A stretch of 64,000 nt of DNA from the NCBI GenBank assembly GCA_035578175.1, contig JAQMRL010000001.1:430045545-430109544 (forward strand). The letters run 5' to 3'. The position numbers and the translations under genes were made by a program. A model generated the notes under the pieces. The model was not told where the DNA came from. It was given only the letters and a program-made list of their open reading frames with translations, and did no database searches. Within the stretch, counting starts at the first letter, position 1. Each line of letters starts with the position of its first letter. This DNA comes from Catonia carolina (taxonomy: Eukaryota > Arthropoda > Insecta > Hemiptera > Achilidae). This document shows, piece after piece, positions 46,171-57,777 of the stretch.

Positions 46171-47196
46171 GTAATGAACAGAGAAATTTGTGGAATAAAT
46201 GATATAATTGATTTACTCTAATGATATAATTGTGTCACATGAAAAGGTCTGAATTGACCACTCTTAATATTCGTTAAAAAATTCCCGGTAGGTAACAAAA
46301 GACCTTCACTGTAGCACTTGTAGAATTGGTCTGAATGGCTGAACAACATTTACTAACACTGCCTATGTGCCAGCGTGTAAACACAAGTTATAGAAATGTA
46401 GTAGGATACATGATGTCTTAAGCGTCAGTCAGCCCTGGGTAGAAACTTGATTTGCCACCTTAAGTCGTCAGTCAGTCTCAACTTGTTAATGATTTTCATT
46501 ATTATTATTATTACAGTAAAATTAATGTATTTTATTTAATTAAAAATGTTGTATGCATTAAAACCTCAATTATTTTTTGTCATTCTTGGGGTTGAGAGAA
46601 TGACAAAGTCAACAAATATTACAAATAAAATATTAGTAAACTGTTCAAAAATTAAAAGTTTTAATGATGCAAAACGAAGATTTTTATTAATCATGTTGGC
46701 TGTGGTATTAAACTTGCGATTAAAGGCTTTAGTTTGGATAGAATTTAGTTTTTAAGGTGAAGGTGTTATTAATGTAGTGTAATTATATCAGCAGATAACT
46801 CCTTTTTATCTTGCATTTCAGTTATTTTTAAAGTTTTGGTGTGAGTAATTTGATTAAACATTGTTGATTTAAATGTAATCTCGCAACTACCATGTATTTT
46901 AAACAGTATTACTTATTTTTACAAAAGAAATTGATATCATTTCGATTAAAAAGAAAATTGGTGTAGTTGAGGATTAATAAATGCTTACTTATTAAAAATT
47001 TTTATCCGTTAAATTTTTTAATTTAAAAATATATAGTACAAAACAACTCTATTAGTTTGAACCCTGCTAATCAGAAACTTCAGGTAATCCGAACTGCTAA
47101 TCTATTTTTTTAACACACTTTCTACAAATAAAACATGGTTTAAAATAGAAGTCAGGTAATTTTATATGAAAATATATCATTTACAGCTTTTAATTG

Positions 47197-47740
47197 TCGC
47201 CGACCGGGGCCGACGACACGTGGCGAAACATTGTTTGTAAATTTGGTGGCCTTGAAAAGGGCCGTTGTTGGCGGTCGGAAGCGGCGAGCCGGCGTGATGG
47301 AAGTGGAGCCCGAAGAGTGACGGCTCGGCTACTGGGTTCAGGCCTAGCCTTCCCTCAGCAGCAGTTGGGTCCACACTGCAGTGTGGCAGTGGTGGCCCCC
47401 AGAGCCCCCCAGTGTCGGGTCGGCGTAGGCCGTTTGCCGATAGCGCGGCCGAGGCGGCTCTCTCTGGGCCGGCGAAGGCTGACCGGTGCGGGAATGTAGC
47501 GTCCGCCACCGGTAGCGTAGACCAGGGATGGTGCGTCTGGTCTCGGCTGGGCTCGTCCTCTTCAGTCGGGAGCTCTTCTTTCTTCTTCTTGTCTGGTTGA
47601 GAGTTTAGTGAAGAGTGGCTCTCGCTGGCCAGCGCGCTTGCTTATATCCCCCTCCGGTGAGTCCACTTCAAGGTGGAGGGGAGGCGTTAGGCTGGTAGTG
47701 GGGCCGTGTGCAGATGCTAATATTGGAAGGGCAGGCGGTG
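47197..47740. other. GC- and CpG-rich island of unknown origin
   Basis: About 540 bases of strikingly GC-rich sequence in an AT-rich region, with many CG dinucleotides, a perfect 16-base palindrome 'ccacactgcagtgtgg' (47371-47386), and overlapping long frames on both strands that look like composition effects. No domain recognised. Could be part of a mobile element, a promoter island, or foreign sequence. Confidence 0.5.
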
Positions 47741-47824
47741 ACATAATAAACAAAAAAAGACATTTAAATGTAGTGTTGAAAACAGAACGTGAATATAACC
47801 CAGTTCTTAATACAAGATGCACTT

Positions 47825-49035
47825 AAATATTTTTATTTTCAAAGTAAAAGTTTTTACTCCATTTTTGTGAATTTTCGAAGAGCCAAAACCATAATTTTTT
47901 TCTTTTTATTATTTTAATAAAATTTTTGAAACTCATAGAAACTTGTAATTTACACCGAATATAGTTTCTGATGTACAGATTAAAATTTTTCACGACTTTT
48001 AACTTCTATACCCCCTCTCCATCTCCCACTGGTCTAAGTTTTATCTTTTTCTGCTTTACTTTTTTTGTCAATTTGTTACTTTCTACATTAGTGTTAATTC
48101 CTATGCAAGTTGAGTTCATCAGACAAAAATAAAAATGTAGTAAAACGTCTAGTGTTAATACAACTCAGTAAAGATACTCAACAAAACCAGTATCTCCTAG
48201 CATTACGCAGTAAATTATACAATTAGAGTAAAATTAAGTGGCAGTTAATATTGTGTACCTTTGGTATCAATAAGTGGTAAAGTTAAGTGGGAGGTAACAC
48301 CTTTTATTTAATTTCTCTTTTGTTTAGAGGTAAACCATAATATTGTTGAGTTAACATAAATACATATAAAGAAATTTGGAGTTAATATTGGTTTTACAGC
48401 CTAATAAAATGCAAGAAAAACAGATAGGAATTAACACTTTATACTATTAGATAGAGAATTTCTAGCCGAGTTTAAAAGTAATTATAAATTAATTTTGCCA
48501 AAATTAGAATTAATACTACCTCTGGTTTTTGTGTATTTTGAATAGTATTATATGTTTTTACAAGTAAAATTGATATTATCTAGATTAGAAAGAAAAATTA
48601 GTAAAGATAAATATTAATGTATCGCTTAAAAATTAAATTTGTTGTTTTTTGTTTACCTATATTTTTTATTGTGAAAGTGTATAATGAAACTATTTACTAG
48701 AGTATTGTATTGCAATTACTATCAAACTACGAGTATTTTAGGTTTTTTTTTGTAAATGTCTCATGCAGTATTAAAAAATTAATGTTCATTTATTTTTACT
48801 TATACCTTATTTTTATAATTTAATTTTCTGTTGAATTTTATTTTTTTAGTAATTATGAATAAGTAGTATATAAATTTTGTAATTTACTATTTGTATTACA
48901 TTATTTGCAGAGTTAAAAAATAAATGATCCAGGTATAGATGAATAATGATGTCTTTCTTTTTTTTTCTCGTTTCGATTTACTTATATCTTATTACTTAAG
49001 TTAACTTATTAGTACTTAACTTTGGAACCAATGTA
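47825..49035. other. Intergenic AT-rich sequence, no recognised feature
   Basis: No ORF, repeat family or RNA signal seen. Confidence 0.5.
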
Positions 49036-49232
49036 AATACGAGGTCTATTCAAAAAGTTTCAAATTTTTTTTATAGCGCTCCTACAGTTAAATCCACAGA
49101 GATTCGCCAATGCTGATTCTATTCATAGAAACATCACGAGTAACCTCAATTTTGTAGTTTGTTAATATATTGCTTAGTTGCAGAGAAACAGCTGTTTTAG
49201 TGAGAAATATTCTACCAATTTGTCAAAGTTAA

Positions 49233-49748
49233 ACTGGCCGGCCGCATTGGCGTATAGTCCAGCCTCTTGTTAGTTTGCTCCTAATGTAAACAAATAATGA
49301 CATCACTGAGCAAGCGCATTATATCAAAATGTGTACACGCTGATTAAAAAGTAACAACAAAATACTTTCAAAAGTATTTAAATAGAAAATACTTTTAAAA
49401 GTATTTTTCCAAATGAAATTGTTAGGCGTACATCATATCATGACTGATGTTTTTAGTACTTTAAGTACTTATAATTTAAAAAATAGTTAACTTGATAGGA
49501 ATACGACATCCGTAAAGTCGTAGACTCTAGCGTGCACCCTGTAGTAGGTGGCTTTTGTTTGTTGACAGTAGGAGCAAACTAAGAACGGCTGAACTGTAGT
49601 TGGTAACGTGCTAGCCTCTCATCATGCGGTCTTGGGTTTGAATCCCACTCAGGCATAGCATGTTTTCATACGTTACAAAAAATCATTTCATCCTTCACTG
49701 TCTGCATTAGCAGTAATTGCAAAATAGTCGGACGTTAAACCAAAAAAA
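49233..49748 (+). mobile_element. SINE family A split by MITE family 1, inside mariner C
   Basis: Head 'ggccggccgcattggcg' at 49236-49252, then the MITE, then 'gttggtaacgtgctagcc' with B box 'gggtttgaatcccac', and tail 'gacgttaaaccaaaaaaa'. Confidence 0.9.
49255..49596 (+). mobile_element. MITE family 1, 342 bp, TA target, inside SINE A
   Basis: Ends 'tagtccagcctcttgttag' and reverse 'cagttcagccgttcttag', then 'tttgctcct'. TA at 49253-49254 and 49597-49598. Opposite orientation to 6537-6840. Confidence 0.9.
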
Positions 49749-49784
49749 AGCTAAAACGGAGTGACTTGTGTGAATAGCATTGTA

Positions 49785-50395
49785 CCATGAAATTTTGTGT
49801 GAAACTCAGAAAATGTTTCAAGCAAACTCATGAATTGCTTGTCAAAGCTTACAGTGATGAAACCATGAAAAGAAAAAGTTGCTACGATGGATCAAACAGT
49901 TTAAAAATGGTCGGCAATCTGTGAATGATAAGGATCGTTCTGGGAGAACGTCAACGTCGACTGACGATGATCATGTGGCCAAAATCAACTCTTTTTGGTG
50001 CTTGCAAATCGACATTTGACTGTGAGAGAGCTTTCTGAAGAGGCCAACAATTCAATTGGTTTGTGCTACAGAATTCTTGCTGAACATTTGAAGATGCATC
50101 AAGTCACTATAAAATTGCCCTCAGAACTTGTGAGTTTTTGGCCAGCAATTCAATTACTTCTTCTTTCCCACCCACCCTACTCACCTGATTTAGCACCCTG
50201 TGATTTCTTGTTTCCCAAACTCAAAAAACCCTGAAAGGAATAAGATTTGCCATGATTCCTGAAATTTAGAAGAACGTAACAGAGCAGGTGAAGGCCATTC
50301 CTGAAGAAGCGGTCCAGGACTGCTTCAGAAAGTGGAAACACAGATGGGACAAATGTGTACATTGGGGAGGAGATTACTTTGAAGGGTATCCAGAC
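49785..50395 (+). pseudogene. mariner C transposase, deleted and frameshifted
   Basis: Starts MKFCVKLRKCFKQTHELL, then after a frameshift LLRWIKQFKNGRQSVNDKDR and LANRHLTVRELSEEANNSIG; the catalytic first two-thirds is deleted; then HPPYSPDLAPCDFLF with the third aspartate and a C-terminus with FRKWKHRWDKCVHWGGDYF. Inactive. Confidence 0.85.
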
Positions 50396-50654
50396 TCCTA
50401 AGCTGTATATTGCGTTGAAGAATTCTCTACTAAATAAATACAATAATGACTGGTTTCAGATGTATGAGGTGTGGCTATTAAATAACAAGACTTACATTGT
50501 AAAAAATTTTATTTTTATTTTATACATAATAACTTATTGTCACCTTCAATATACACTCCTTCTCTATCCCTACAACGCTCCATGCAAATTTTCCAATTGT
50601 TGGAAACAGTGCTGGAAGTCATCTTCTGTCAGCTCCTTCAGGACACATGCCGCT

Positions 50655-51313
50655 CAAACATGTTTGAAATGAAGCTCGCAAAAATGTTTGTACTGACACT
50701 TTGTACGCGATTGAAAATGACCCACATTTTTTGGAAACGTTAATAACATGTGATGAAACGTGGTTTTTTACTTATGATTCAGAAACGAAGCGCCAATTCA
50801 TGCACTGGAAGAACCGAACTCCACCGAGACCCAAAAAAACTCGAATGAGCAAGTCAAAATTTAAAGCAATGATGATTGTTTTTTTTTCTATCCATGGGAT
50901 TGTGTACCTTCACTGGGTTCCTGAAGGTCAATTAATCAATATTACTACCTTGAGGTACTTTCTAAACTAAGTCAAAGAGTAAGGAAAAAACGCCCCAAAA
51001 TGTGGAAGGACAAATCATGGGTTCTCCACAAAGACAATGCGCCAGCTCATTCCACATTATCTGTCAAGAGGTTCCTAGCCAAGTACAGCCTCTCAGTGTT
51101 CTTGCATCATGTGACTTCTACCTGTTCCCTAAGGTGAAATCTGCATTAAAAGGGACAAGATTTGAGTCTGTTGAAGCTGTAAAAGAGAAAGCGGCACGTG
51201 TCCTGAAGGAGATGACAGAAGATGACTTCCAGCACTGTTTCCAACAATGGAAAATTCGCATGGAGCATTGTAGGGATAGAGAAGGAGTGTATATTGAAGG
51301 TGACAATAAGTGA
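50655..51313 (+). pseudogene. mariner D transposase, catalytic part (copy 1)
   Basis: Frame from the junction: FEMKLAKMFVLTLCTRLK, LITCDETWFFTYDSETKRQF (first aspartate), PKKTRMSKSKFKAMMIVFF, GIVYLHWVPEGQ; a frameshift; a segment with the HKDNAPAHS-type second aspartate; then CDFYLFPKVKSALKGTRF with the third aspartate, and WKIRMEHCRDREGVYIEG. The DNA-binding N-terminus is missing. Confidence 0.88.
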
Positions 51314-51328
51314 TTATGTATAAAATAA

Positions 51329-51511
51329 TTTTTTTTTTTAATCCCTAATGTGTGTACATTACAATCTGTTCAATTCAGAACAATAAGCAACCCAATGACC
51401 CAATGAGATGAGGATGATGTGTATGACGTGTAAATGAGGTGTAGTCTTGTACAGACTCAGGCCAACCATTGCTGAGAGAGTATGGTTAATTGAACCCCAA
51501 CCATCAAAGTA
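51329..51511 (-). mobile_element. SINE family B, reverse, inside mariner D copy 1
   Basis: Poly-T then 'aatccctaatgtgtgtacat' through 'ttgaaccccaaccatcaaag'. 5'-truncated. It splits the right inverted repeat of the mariner. Confidence 0.9.
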
Positions 51512-51637
51512 CAAAAATAAAATTAAAATTTTTACGTCAGTCTTATTATTTAATAGCCACACCTCGTATATTGACCTGACTGCAACAAGTTTTATTGTGT
51601 ATAGCACTACTCATTTCTATAGCTACTGAAGTGGCTA

Positions 51638-51722
51638 TTTACTGTTAATGCAGACAATAGAAGAATGATAGATGGAAATGAGTGATGAAAATCCCAGACA
51701 TGACTGGGAATTGAATTGATTA
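51638..51722 (-). mobile_element. SINE A-variant fragment, reverse
   Basis: Reverse of 'attcccagtcatgtctggga' and 'ttttcatcactcatttccat', matching the 30684 variant. Confidence 0.6.
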
Positions 51723-52520
51723 AGTACTATTAGAATTGATTGGGTCTAATTACTTTTAAGAATTGATTGATATTAGAAGTTATTAAGTAGTATAAATTAC
51801 TGCCTAACTTCAGACTTATGAATGGAGTTCTAGAAACTGGATTAGATCATTATTGTTTGTGAGATTAGTTGCTGTGGGTATTTGTTCCAGTTACCATTGT
51901 TAATGTGTTTTCTAGAGATAGTTTTTTCACATTGAATAACATCATCTAAATTCATCCTTAAAATTAAATAGCACAGTATTCATAAATGTATATGATTAAT
52001 TTCTGTTTTTACTATAGTTTCATTAATTGTAAGTATATTGCAAGTTACTTTATAAAATTATTATCGCCATTTTTATTTTCTCCTTTTACTCGTACATTCC
52101 CGGAAGCAATATTAGGGAAATATGGTATTACAGTAAAAATTTTTATTACTGTCTTTTTTTTTAGTAAAGTATTTTTATATTAAAATCTATACCACTAATA
52201 CATTATTTCATACATCGAGTCTTAACACAAGAAAAACAAGCTGATTTAAGTAAAACTCAACCTACATCTCAGGATTGCAGCAGTTTCTCCAGAAATTCCC
52301 AGAAATTAACTAATGAAGTGGCTTTAACAGAAAAAATTGGGAAAGAAAACCACAGTCCAATATGATCAAACACCAACTCCAGAAGGCCAACAGTTCTGCC
52401 AGCCCCAATATTCGTTCCAATTGTAGAAGAAAATCAGCCATTTACTTCAAAAGAGAGAGGGGACCGAAATGTTCTACTACTATGCTGCTGGTTTGCCTTA
52501 CAAAATAAGCTGATTGAGGG

Positions 52521-52648
52521 CAGTGGTGGCCCAGAAAATTGTTTCTGGGTGGGCCCACTTATACATATCTTTATATGTTAATATTTTAGGTTAAAAAGTA
52601 GCTGTTTATATGTAATGTACATTATATTTACCTATGTAAAACATATAT

Positions 52649-52679
<31 letters not shown>

Positions 52680-53248
52680 TTTGTTTATGATTTTATAATT
52701 TGAATTCATTTAGATAACTGATTGTGTACATTCTGTCTTTCTTTCAGGATCAGTATTGAATAAACAAATACAACCTTGTAATTTTTACAGAAATGTACTA
52801 AATTGAACACTTTAAATACAGTACATCGAGTTACAAAAACAGTTCGTAAATATAAAAAATCAAGTCCAAATCCATTCTGTTGGTCAAAATTATGAAGAAA
52901 TAATAACAGATAAACTAGTCAACTCTCGATTATTGTTTACTTTAAGACAAACTGAACTATAGCCGTTTTCCTTTTTAAGCTGCAAACTCGTCCACAACTG
53001 GATCTGGATCCGATATTAAAGAAAAACTTAACTCTCTTTCTATGGATACAGTCGCCAGGTTACTAAGTCTGTGCCCTGCCATAGATGCCCGTAGATAAGG
53101 TTTAATTCGTCTCATTTGCGATACGTAAATATTGTAACCATTATTGTTTTCAATCTTGTTGTGAATAAAAATCCTCTTTTTTTTATTGTTTCAGTCAAGT
53201 CATATTAAAAATGGGTGGGCCCGGGCCCACCCGCTAGGACCGCCACTG
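52521..53248. mobile_element. hAT-like non-autonomous element, 728 bp, 8-bp duplication
   Basis: Ends 'cagtggtggcccagaaa' and reverse 'cagtggcggtcctagcg', with 'gggtgggccc' subterminal on both sides; exact 'attgaggg' at 52513-52520 and 53249-53256. Contains a CATA/TA microsatellite at 52640-52681. Confidence 0.92.
52640..52681. repeat. TA/CATA microsatellite
   Basis: Alternating 'acatatatacatatatac' then (AT)n within the hAT-like element. Confidence 0.9.
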
Positions 53249-53384
53249 ATTGAGGGTATGTGGAAAAGATGGGGAATGAAGGAAAGAAAAAACAAGTATT
53301 GTGTCGAATGTGGTTCCGTGAGAACTATTCAAAACTGATAATTACAAAACAATTGTTTTTAATTTATGTTTGTCATTTTGTTTT

Positions 53385-53660
53385 CTTAGCCCTTTTTACA
53401 AAGCTAAAATATTAGCTATGTAGGCCTCTTCATGACTCCTCCACTCTTCTCTGTCCTGCGCCGTCCTCCTCCAGCTCTCTCCAGCGGTTCTCTTTATGTC
53501 GTCCTCCCATCTTCTCTCCGGCCTTCCCCTTGATCTTCTTCCATCATATGGTCGCCAATCAAGGATCCTCCTTGCCCATCTCTCCGGTTCCATTCTCGCC
53601 ACGCGTCCCGCCCATCTCCATTTGCCTCTAGCCATCGCCCTGCCAACATCCTCCAGGCCA
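53385..53660 (-). mobile_element. LINE 3' end fragment
   Basis: Minus strand: RGKWRWAGRVARMEPERWAR, WRPYDGRRSRGRPERRWEDD, DREEWRSHEEAY. The standard C-terminus of RTE/R-like reverse transcriptases. GC-richer than its surroundings. Confidence 0.85.
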
Positions 53661-54885
53661 GTCTATTTTTAAATTATAAAATTTAGATTAGAATATTCTG
53701 CTTTTTTTCTTTTAAAAAAATATGGTTCTACCTGGTCTAGTTTTTTTAACAAATATTTTCTTGAGCATATATGTCTACCGATTTTTACATTGAATTACAT
53801 ACTGGTCTATTCTGATACAAAGTAAACCTGAATATGTCTGAAGTACATCATTTTAATTCTTATTCCTAGAAAAGCCTTTTTTTTATAAAACCCTCAGAAA
53901 CTATAAATTATCTCAGAAACTATTTAAGCTAATGAGCTGAAATTTTTACCAATTATTCAACAAATAAAGTAGATGCTGTAATATTAGAATTATTGTGATT
54001 TCTCAAAAATTGATCAAAATAAAAAATATTTTCTGCTGTGAAAAAAGTGTAAAATTTGTCACTTAAATGAAACATTTTTTATATTTTAAAAGAAAATTTT
54101 TTTATTTAAAAAATTTTTTTATTTAAAAAAATTTTCAATATAAATTTATTATTCTAGTGCAATAACATCTACAAAACTTATGAAGAATAACATTCAGAAA
54201 TTTTAGCTCTGTAGCTTAAACAGTTTCTGAGAAAGTGGGTCTTAAATATAAGCCATTTTAACATCGGGAATCAGGCTCGTACCGTTTAAGTTGGTTTGTC
54301 TTTGGTCTTAATATAAATTTTATATTACTTTTAGAGTATAATATTTTTATGTAAAATTTCTATTTTTAAAAACAGACATCATTTTATTATTATTAAAATA
54401 AATACAATTTAAAATAATTTAAAAAAAGTTACAAATTATTTGGTAAAATTTAAAAATAGGTGCGAAATTAGCCACAGTTCCCCTGCAGTAATACGAGATT
54501 ATTAAAAGAAATTGTTTTGTAAAAGAAAATTTTATTTTATTTGAATTTCTTTAATTTATTCCTAAATTTTTGAATCGGGTTGAACATTCAAAAAGAAATG
54601 ATATTTTATTATTCTGTAAAATTTGTTCGATTTCTAAATACCTTTGTTAGTTTTATAGAGTAGGTTTTGAACGTTACAAATTTTAATTGGTTGGTTGCTG
54701 CTTTTCTAAAGTGAAATTCTGCACACTCACTGAGTTTTTGCTTGTTAGTTACCTTTCATATTTTCTCATTAGTTTTGTTTGTTGTTTGAAAACTTCTAGT
54801 ATTAAATATAATATTTAAAGTGCAACTTCTGGTAAAAGTTTTAATATAAATATAAAATTGTCTTTGCTAAATTATTTCAAACACT
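53661..54885. other. Intergenic AT-rich sequence, no recognised feature
   Basis: Long A/T runs with local 'aaaaaatttttttattt' near-palindromes at 54090-54140; no ORF or repeat family seen. Confidence 0.5.
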
Positions 54886-54889
54886 ACAT

Positions 54890-55331
54890 ATCTCTGCCCA
54901 TAATGGGCAGGTGGAGTGTTTAATTATTTGCACTTGATCTGCCAGTTCCTGGGCTACAAAAAATAGTTCTGTTTCTTATCATATGGCCAACCAATTATAT
55001 GACTGAACCATTTAAGAACAGAAGAAGTAGAGGTGCAAATGACACTAGTAAGAGTTATCTCCTCAGAGAGTAGTGAATTTCATTATACAGCCAGATTTTT
55101 TGGTGAATGAAGTGAAGGTGTCATTTGCAGGATGGAAAGTAGATGATTTTCAGATGTGCTGGCATGCTGATAAGCATACTTTTCAACTCAGTGAGGAAGG
55201 TAGTATGTAAACCATCTTACTCCTCATTATCTGATGAAAAAAGTGTAAAAATTTGTCACTTATTACTCGTTTACTTAGTAAGCCTCTAGAGGTTGAAACC
55301 AGCCTTTCAGCTGATGACCTAAACAACACAA
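54890..55331 (-). repeat. repeat C, reverse, full length
   Basis: From 'tctgcccataatgggcaggt' to 'cagctgatgacctaaacaac'. The best full-length reference copy, about 440 bp. Confidence 0.85.
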
Positions 55332-55554
55332 CCTATCTTGTACTTACCTTAAGAAAAATACGTATTAGCAGTTCCTAGTCTCAGAGGGTTCCAGAAAGTT
55401 TTGGGTTGGTAAGACCATTTTAGTGATTGAAGCAGGTTTTAAAAATATGGCAATGGTAAGGCTAATCGTCGGAAAAATGACCAAACTACCTAAAATGTAA
55501 TCAAAAGGACGCTTTTCAGTTACCCAAAAGATACATAGGCATATATGAGAAAAA

Positions 55555-55660
55555 AATCTTGTATGAAACACTCACATGACTTTCTCTTGCCAAATGTTAA
55601 TAATGAAAAATATAACAAAATAATGTTTAATCATGAGTAAACGACGTAAAATGAAAAAAA
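55555..55660 (-). repeat. repeat F fragment, reverse
   Basis: 'tgtatgaaacactcacatga', 'ctttctcttgcc' and 'aatcatgagtaaacgac' match the reverse of 2225-2320. Confidence 0.6.
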
Positions 55661-56343
55661 CATAACCTAATGTCACCAGATGGTGACTTTAAGCAGCTTG
55701 GGGAAACTTTAAATGTTTGAGGCCCTGTAAAGTCCCGTTAAAGCGGTGGTCATCTGGGAAGAGAGAGTTCAGTTCAGTTTAAGTTGCCGCATTGTTATGA
55801 ATGAGTGAGCATTGTTAGAAAGTGTTGTATACAGTGTAACAAGTAGGCTACACCAAAGAAAAAGGTCTTCTACTGTAAACATCTTGTAATACTTAATTGG
55901 TTGCAAGTAAGAGGTTGTTATTAAGTGTAAAATAAACCTTATTATTAGTTAAGTTAATTTAAGCTTTATGTTTACATCATTAAATTAATTTAATATTTTA
56001 ATTGTAATCTGTTAGTAGTCTTGAGTATAATAATCTTGTAACCCCACAGGGTTGATCTAGTCGGTAAAGTCATCGCTGCGAGTTAGCTGTTTGACATTTG
56101 ATGTACGGAGACGAAGGTTCCTGGTTCAAATCCTAGTAAATAAGATTGTTGTTTTTGTACGGATTTGAACACTAGACAGTGGTTACCGGTGTACTTTGAT
56201 GGTTGGGATTTAATTAACCATACTGTTTCAGAAGTAGTCGCCCTGAGTCTGTACAAGACTACATGTCTTTTACTAGTTGTACATATCATCTGATTGGGTC
56301 ATGGGATTGCTTATTGCTCTTAAATTTAACAGATTGCAACGTA

Positions 56344-57622
56344 GGGGAGACTGGGGGAATCGCGCCACACTGGGTAATTCCGCCACCCCCCATGTATATC
56401 TCAAGCCTTGAGTCGGATATTCCTGGGATAGGTGCTGGAACCTAGCAGACAACGCCATAAGCACTATCTGTTGTATCCACAGTTGAGTGAGAACTAAATT
56501 AGTGTGTAAAACAATTTTAGTTTTTATTGAAAATTTCATCTAATTTTACACGTCCAAACTATTCAGAAATGTAAAAATTGTGTTGATAATAGACTTGCAT
56601 GAATATTATATATGTATACTGTATTTATTTAGCCACATCTTAACGTGTTAGATCTGTTTGTTCTGATTCCTATTCGGTGGGATTACTTATGTTTGCCATG
56701 TTGTCAAGTCGGGGTAATGACGCCACCCTAAGACAGGGTTATGCCGCCATCCTAGAAAGGTGGGAGCTTAACCCCAAGTCATAGTCTCATTATCTTCATG
56801 CGATTTTCATACAATTTCAATTGCCTCGTGTATGAAAACAGACCACAGAGAAGGTGATATGGACTCAAAAAGAGCTTCAGGCTGCTATGCAACAGGTCGC
56901 TGAAGGAAAATCTATTAAAAGTGTCGCCATGTTATTTAAAATTCCTAGGACTTTGAGATAGATTGAAGAACAACAACAACACATTCAAAGTTCAAAGAAG
57001 ATGACTTTGCACCATCTGAAGCTGTACAGCCTTTGATTATTGATAACCAAGTTGATGAAGAGGTCAATCGTTCCAACACTGTCACTGTGTCTGCAGATTT
57101 TAATCTTAGCTTAAATCAAACAATCTTAATCTAAAGCACGTGAAGGAAAATTTAAAGCGTAAAGGTCACTCAGCTATGTTTACTTCCACTCATATGAAAT
57201 CGATTCTTGAAGAAAGTGAATCTAAAACAAGGGTAAAAATTGTGAAGAAAGAGTTTGCTGCCTATGAGGGCTTAAGATTAAACTTTAACCATTTTATTGT
57301 TAAGTAATTCTTGAAAACACTAAGTTTATTAAAATTTAATACCCTTATTTAGTAAGTTTTCCTAAAACGTTTTGTTTCATTTCATTTCCCACTAATTCAT
57401 TAGCTTTATTGGAGTTGGCGACATTACCCCAAGTGAATGGCGGAATTACTCCGGTACCTGGGGATATCCCACCATTGTGTTGCAGAAAAAGCAATCAAAA
57501 AATTTAGTAAAATACCAAACATCTATAGAATGTAATTAAATTATAAGTATTGAATTATAAACAATTTAACATGAATAATAAAATATTTTCCCTTAAGGTG
57601 GCGTGATTCCCCCGGTCTCCCC
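56344..57622 (+). mobile_element. pogo-type element, 1279 bp, TA target, inside SINE B
   Basis: Ends 'ggggagactgggggaatcgc' and reverse 'ggggagaccgggggaatcac', TA at 56342-56343 and 57623-57624. Subterminal copies of 'ggtaattccgccacc'-like motifs at both sides. Contains a short HTH remnant. Confidence 0.92.
56866..57280 (+). pseudogene. pogo transposase remnant (psq-type HTH)
   Basis: Reads TQKELQAAMQQVAEGKSIKS, VAMLFKIPRTL: a pipsqueak-type helix-turn-helix, the DNA-binding start of pogo transposases. It is followed by FKDDFAPSEAVQPLIIDNQV and KSILEESESKTRVKIVKKEF in other frames. The DDE catalytic domain is missing. Confidence 0.75.
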
Positions 57623-57777
57623 TACACATATTAGGTATTAAAAAAAACTTGTAAATAAATAATTGTTATACCTTAGACAATTCGAATTGGCACAAGCAGC
57701 TTCAGTGTTTATCTATTCCGCTCTTCGTCCCTCGCCATGCACTGACAATACGGTCATAAAAGTATACAATCGCTACT

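Larger units (their letters stand above)
44215..46485. mobile_element. piggyBac-type element, 2.27 kb, TTAA target, coding lost
   Basis: Ends 'cacgttcaggacggatgccg' and reverse 'caagttgagactgactgacg', sharing the inner 'cttaaggtggcaaatc'; TTAA at 44211-44214 and 46486-46489. A second 'gccttaaggcggc' lies at 44278-44290. The length fits a full piggyBac element, but no piggyBac transposase is readable. A mariner fragment lies inside. Confidence 0.75.
49040..50462 (+). mobile_element. mariner element C, internally deleted, right end lost
   Basis: Left end 'cgaggtctattcaaaaagtt' after TA at 49038-49039. Interrupted at 49233-49748 by SINE A. The right end is absent: sequence stops at the start of the next mariner (50465). 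Confidence 0.8.
50465..51566 (+). mobile_element. mariner D, fold-back copy 1, with SINE B inside
   Basis: TA at 50463-50464 and 51567-51568. Ends 'tgaggtgtggctattaaata' and its reverse. The first ~200 bases are the reverse complement of the last ~200 (3' coding end plus terminal region), giving very long inverted repeats. Between them lies the catalytic part of the transposase. Confidence 0.92.
56046..57650 (+). mobile_element. SINE family B, full length, split by a pogo-type element
   Basis: Head 'gttgatctagtcggtaaag', B box 'ggttcaaatcc' at 56121-56131, 'agacagtggttaccggtg', up to 'agattgcaacg' at 56341; resumes at 57625 with 'cacatattaggtattaaaaa'. Confidence 0.9.

Noticed and set aside
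47177..47822. Overlapping ORFs on both strands as new genes
   Set aside because: Long frames on both strands are expected in GC-rich sequence; no domain, start context or splice pattern supports coding.
55690..55760. Hairpin with GC-rich arms as a structural RNA gene
   Set aside because: Only a short imperfect palindrome without promoter boxes or a second copy.
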